Source: Neofusicoccum parvum
Taxonomy: Eukaryota > Ascomycota > Dothideomycetes > Botryosphaeriales > Botryosphaeriaceae
Assembly (NCBI GenBank): GCA_020912385.1
Contig: CP087210.1
Span: 3,156,111-3,220,110, forward strand
Length of the DNA: 64,000 nucleotides
Reading direction: 5' to 3'
Shown here piece after piece: positions 63,879 through 64,000 of the stretch (positions are counted from its first letter, which is position 1; each line of letters opens with the position of its first letter). The translations under genes were made by a program, and so were the position numbers. Below the pieces are notes generated by a model, which saw only the letters and a program-made list of their open reading frames with translations, made no database searches and was not told the DNA's origin.

Positions 63879-64000
63879 TTAGGTTAGGTTAGGTTAGGTT
63901 AGGGTTAGGGTTAGGGTTAGGGTTAGGGTTAGGGTTAGGGTTAGGGTTAGGGTTAGGGTTAGGGTTAGGGTTAGGGTTAGGGTTAGGGTTAGGGTTAGGG
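63879..64000 (+). repeat. Telomere: (TTAGG)4 then (TTAGGG)17
   Basis: Four TTAGG units (63879-63898), then exactly 17 TTAGGG units to the last base. The G-rich strand runs 5' to 3' outward, so this is the physical right end of a chromosome, cut only by the limit of the assembly. Confidence 0.98.

Overview
The window is the right-hand end of a chromosome from a filamentous ascomycete (Pezizomycotina, probably Sordariomycetes; I cannot name the species). It ends in 17 perfect TTAGGG repeats running to the last base. Genes have short introns (46-73 bp) with GT..AG ends and CTAAC/CTGAC-like branch sites. Repeats carry C:G to T:A changes and TAG/TAA stops that look like repeat-induced point mutation (RIP).

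Layout. 1-10.7 kb: a minus-strand cytochrome P450, an unclassified element with about 200 bp inverted ends (3648-5047), a solo copia LTR, a three-exon Crinkler/RHS-like gene (P-loop NTPase plus PD-(D/E)XK nuclease, 792 aa after splicing) and an amidoligase-like gene broken by one TAG. 10.7-18.7 kb: gypsy LTR pieces, an almost intact Ty1/copia element and a RIP-damaged LINE 5' part. 19-27.6 kb is the gene island: a 73-aa acidic protein, a decayed GC-rich coding stretch, a DUF6601-like membrane protein and a seven-exon NLR-like gene (lipase-like domain, NACHT, near-identical repeats, ankyrin end; 1384 aa). 27.8-39.2 kb: three Tad1-like LINEs in a nest, one with an open ORF2. 39.6-50.2 kb: an old RIP-degraded relative of the telomere-linked helicase (TLH) N-terminal half, split by a young chromodomain gypsy element (40631-48619) with LTRs that look identical and a GGCTG target duplication. 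51.6-52.6 kb: a 5'-truncated LINE.

The last 11 kb is the telomere-linked unit. A RecQ-type TLH gene (52994-58165) points toward the telomere. Its N-terminus looks like the OrsD zinc-finger family, and the middle resembles a tyrosine recombinase. After it the sequence repeats itself: TLH 3' end, AT-rich tail, CTAGAA array, 25-bp telomere-like repeats and, at least once, a TLH-like 5' leader. These recur as three head-to-tail, internally deleted and progressively RIP-damaged units up to the telomere. A minisatellite of six units with inverted telomere-like motifs and a short perfect hairpin lies between units 2 and 3.

Together this is a classical fungal subtelomere: fast-evolving self/non-self and effector-like genes (NLR, CRN-like), a helicase family tied to the chromosome end, and layered retroelements whose order of insertion can be read from nesting and target duplications. 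All exon models, RIP calls and domain names come from reading the sequence; no database search was run.
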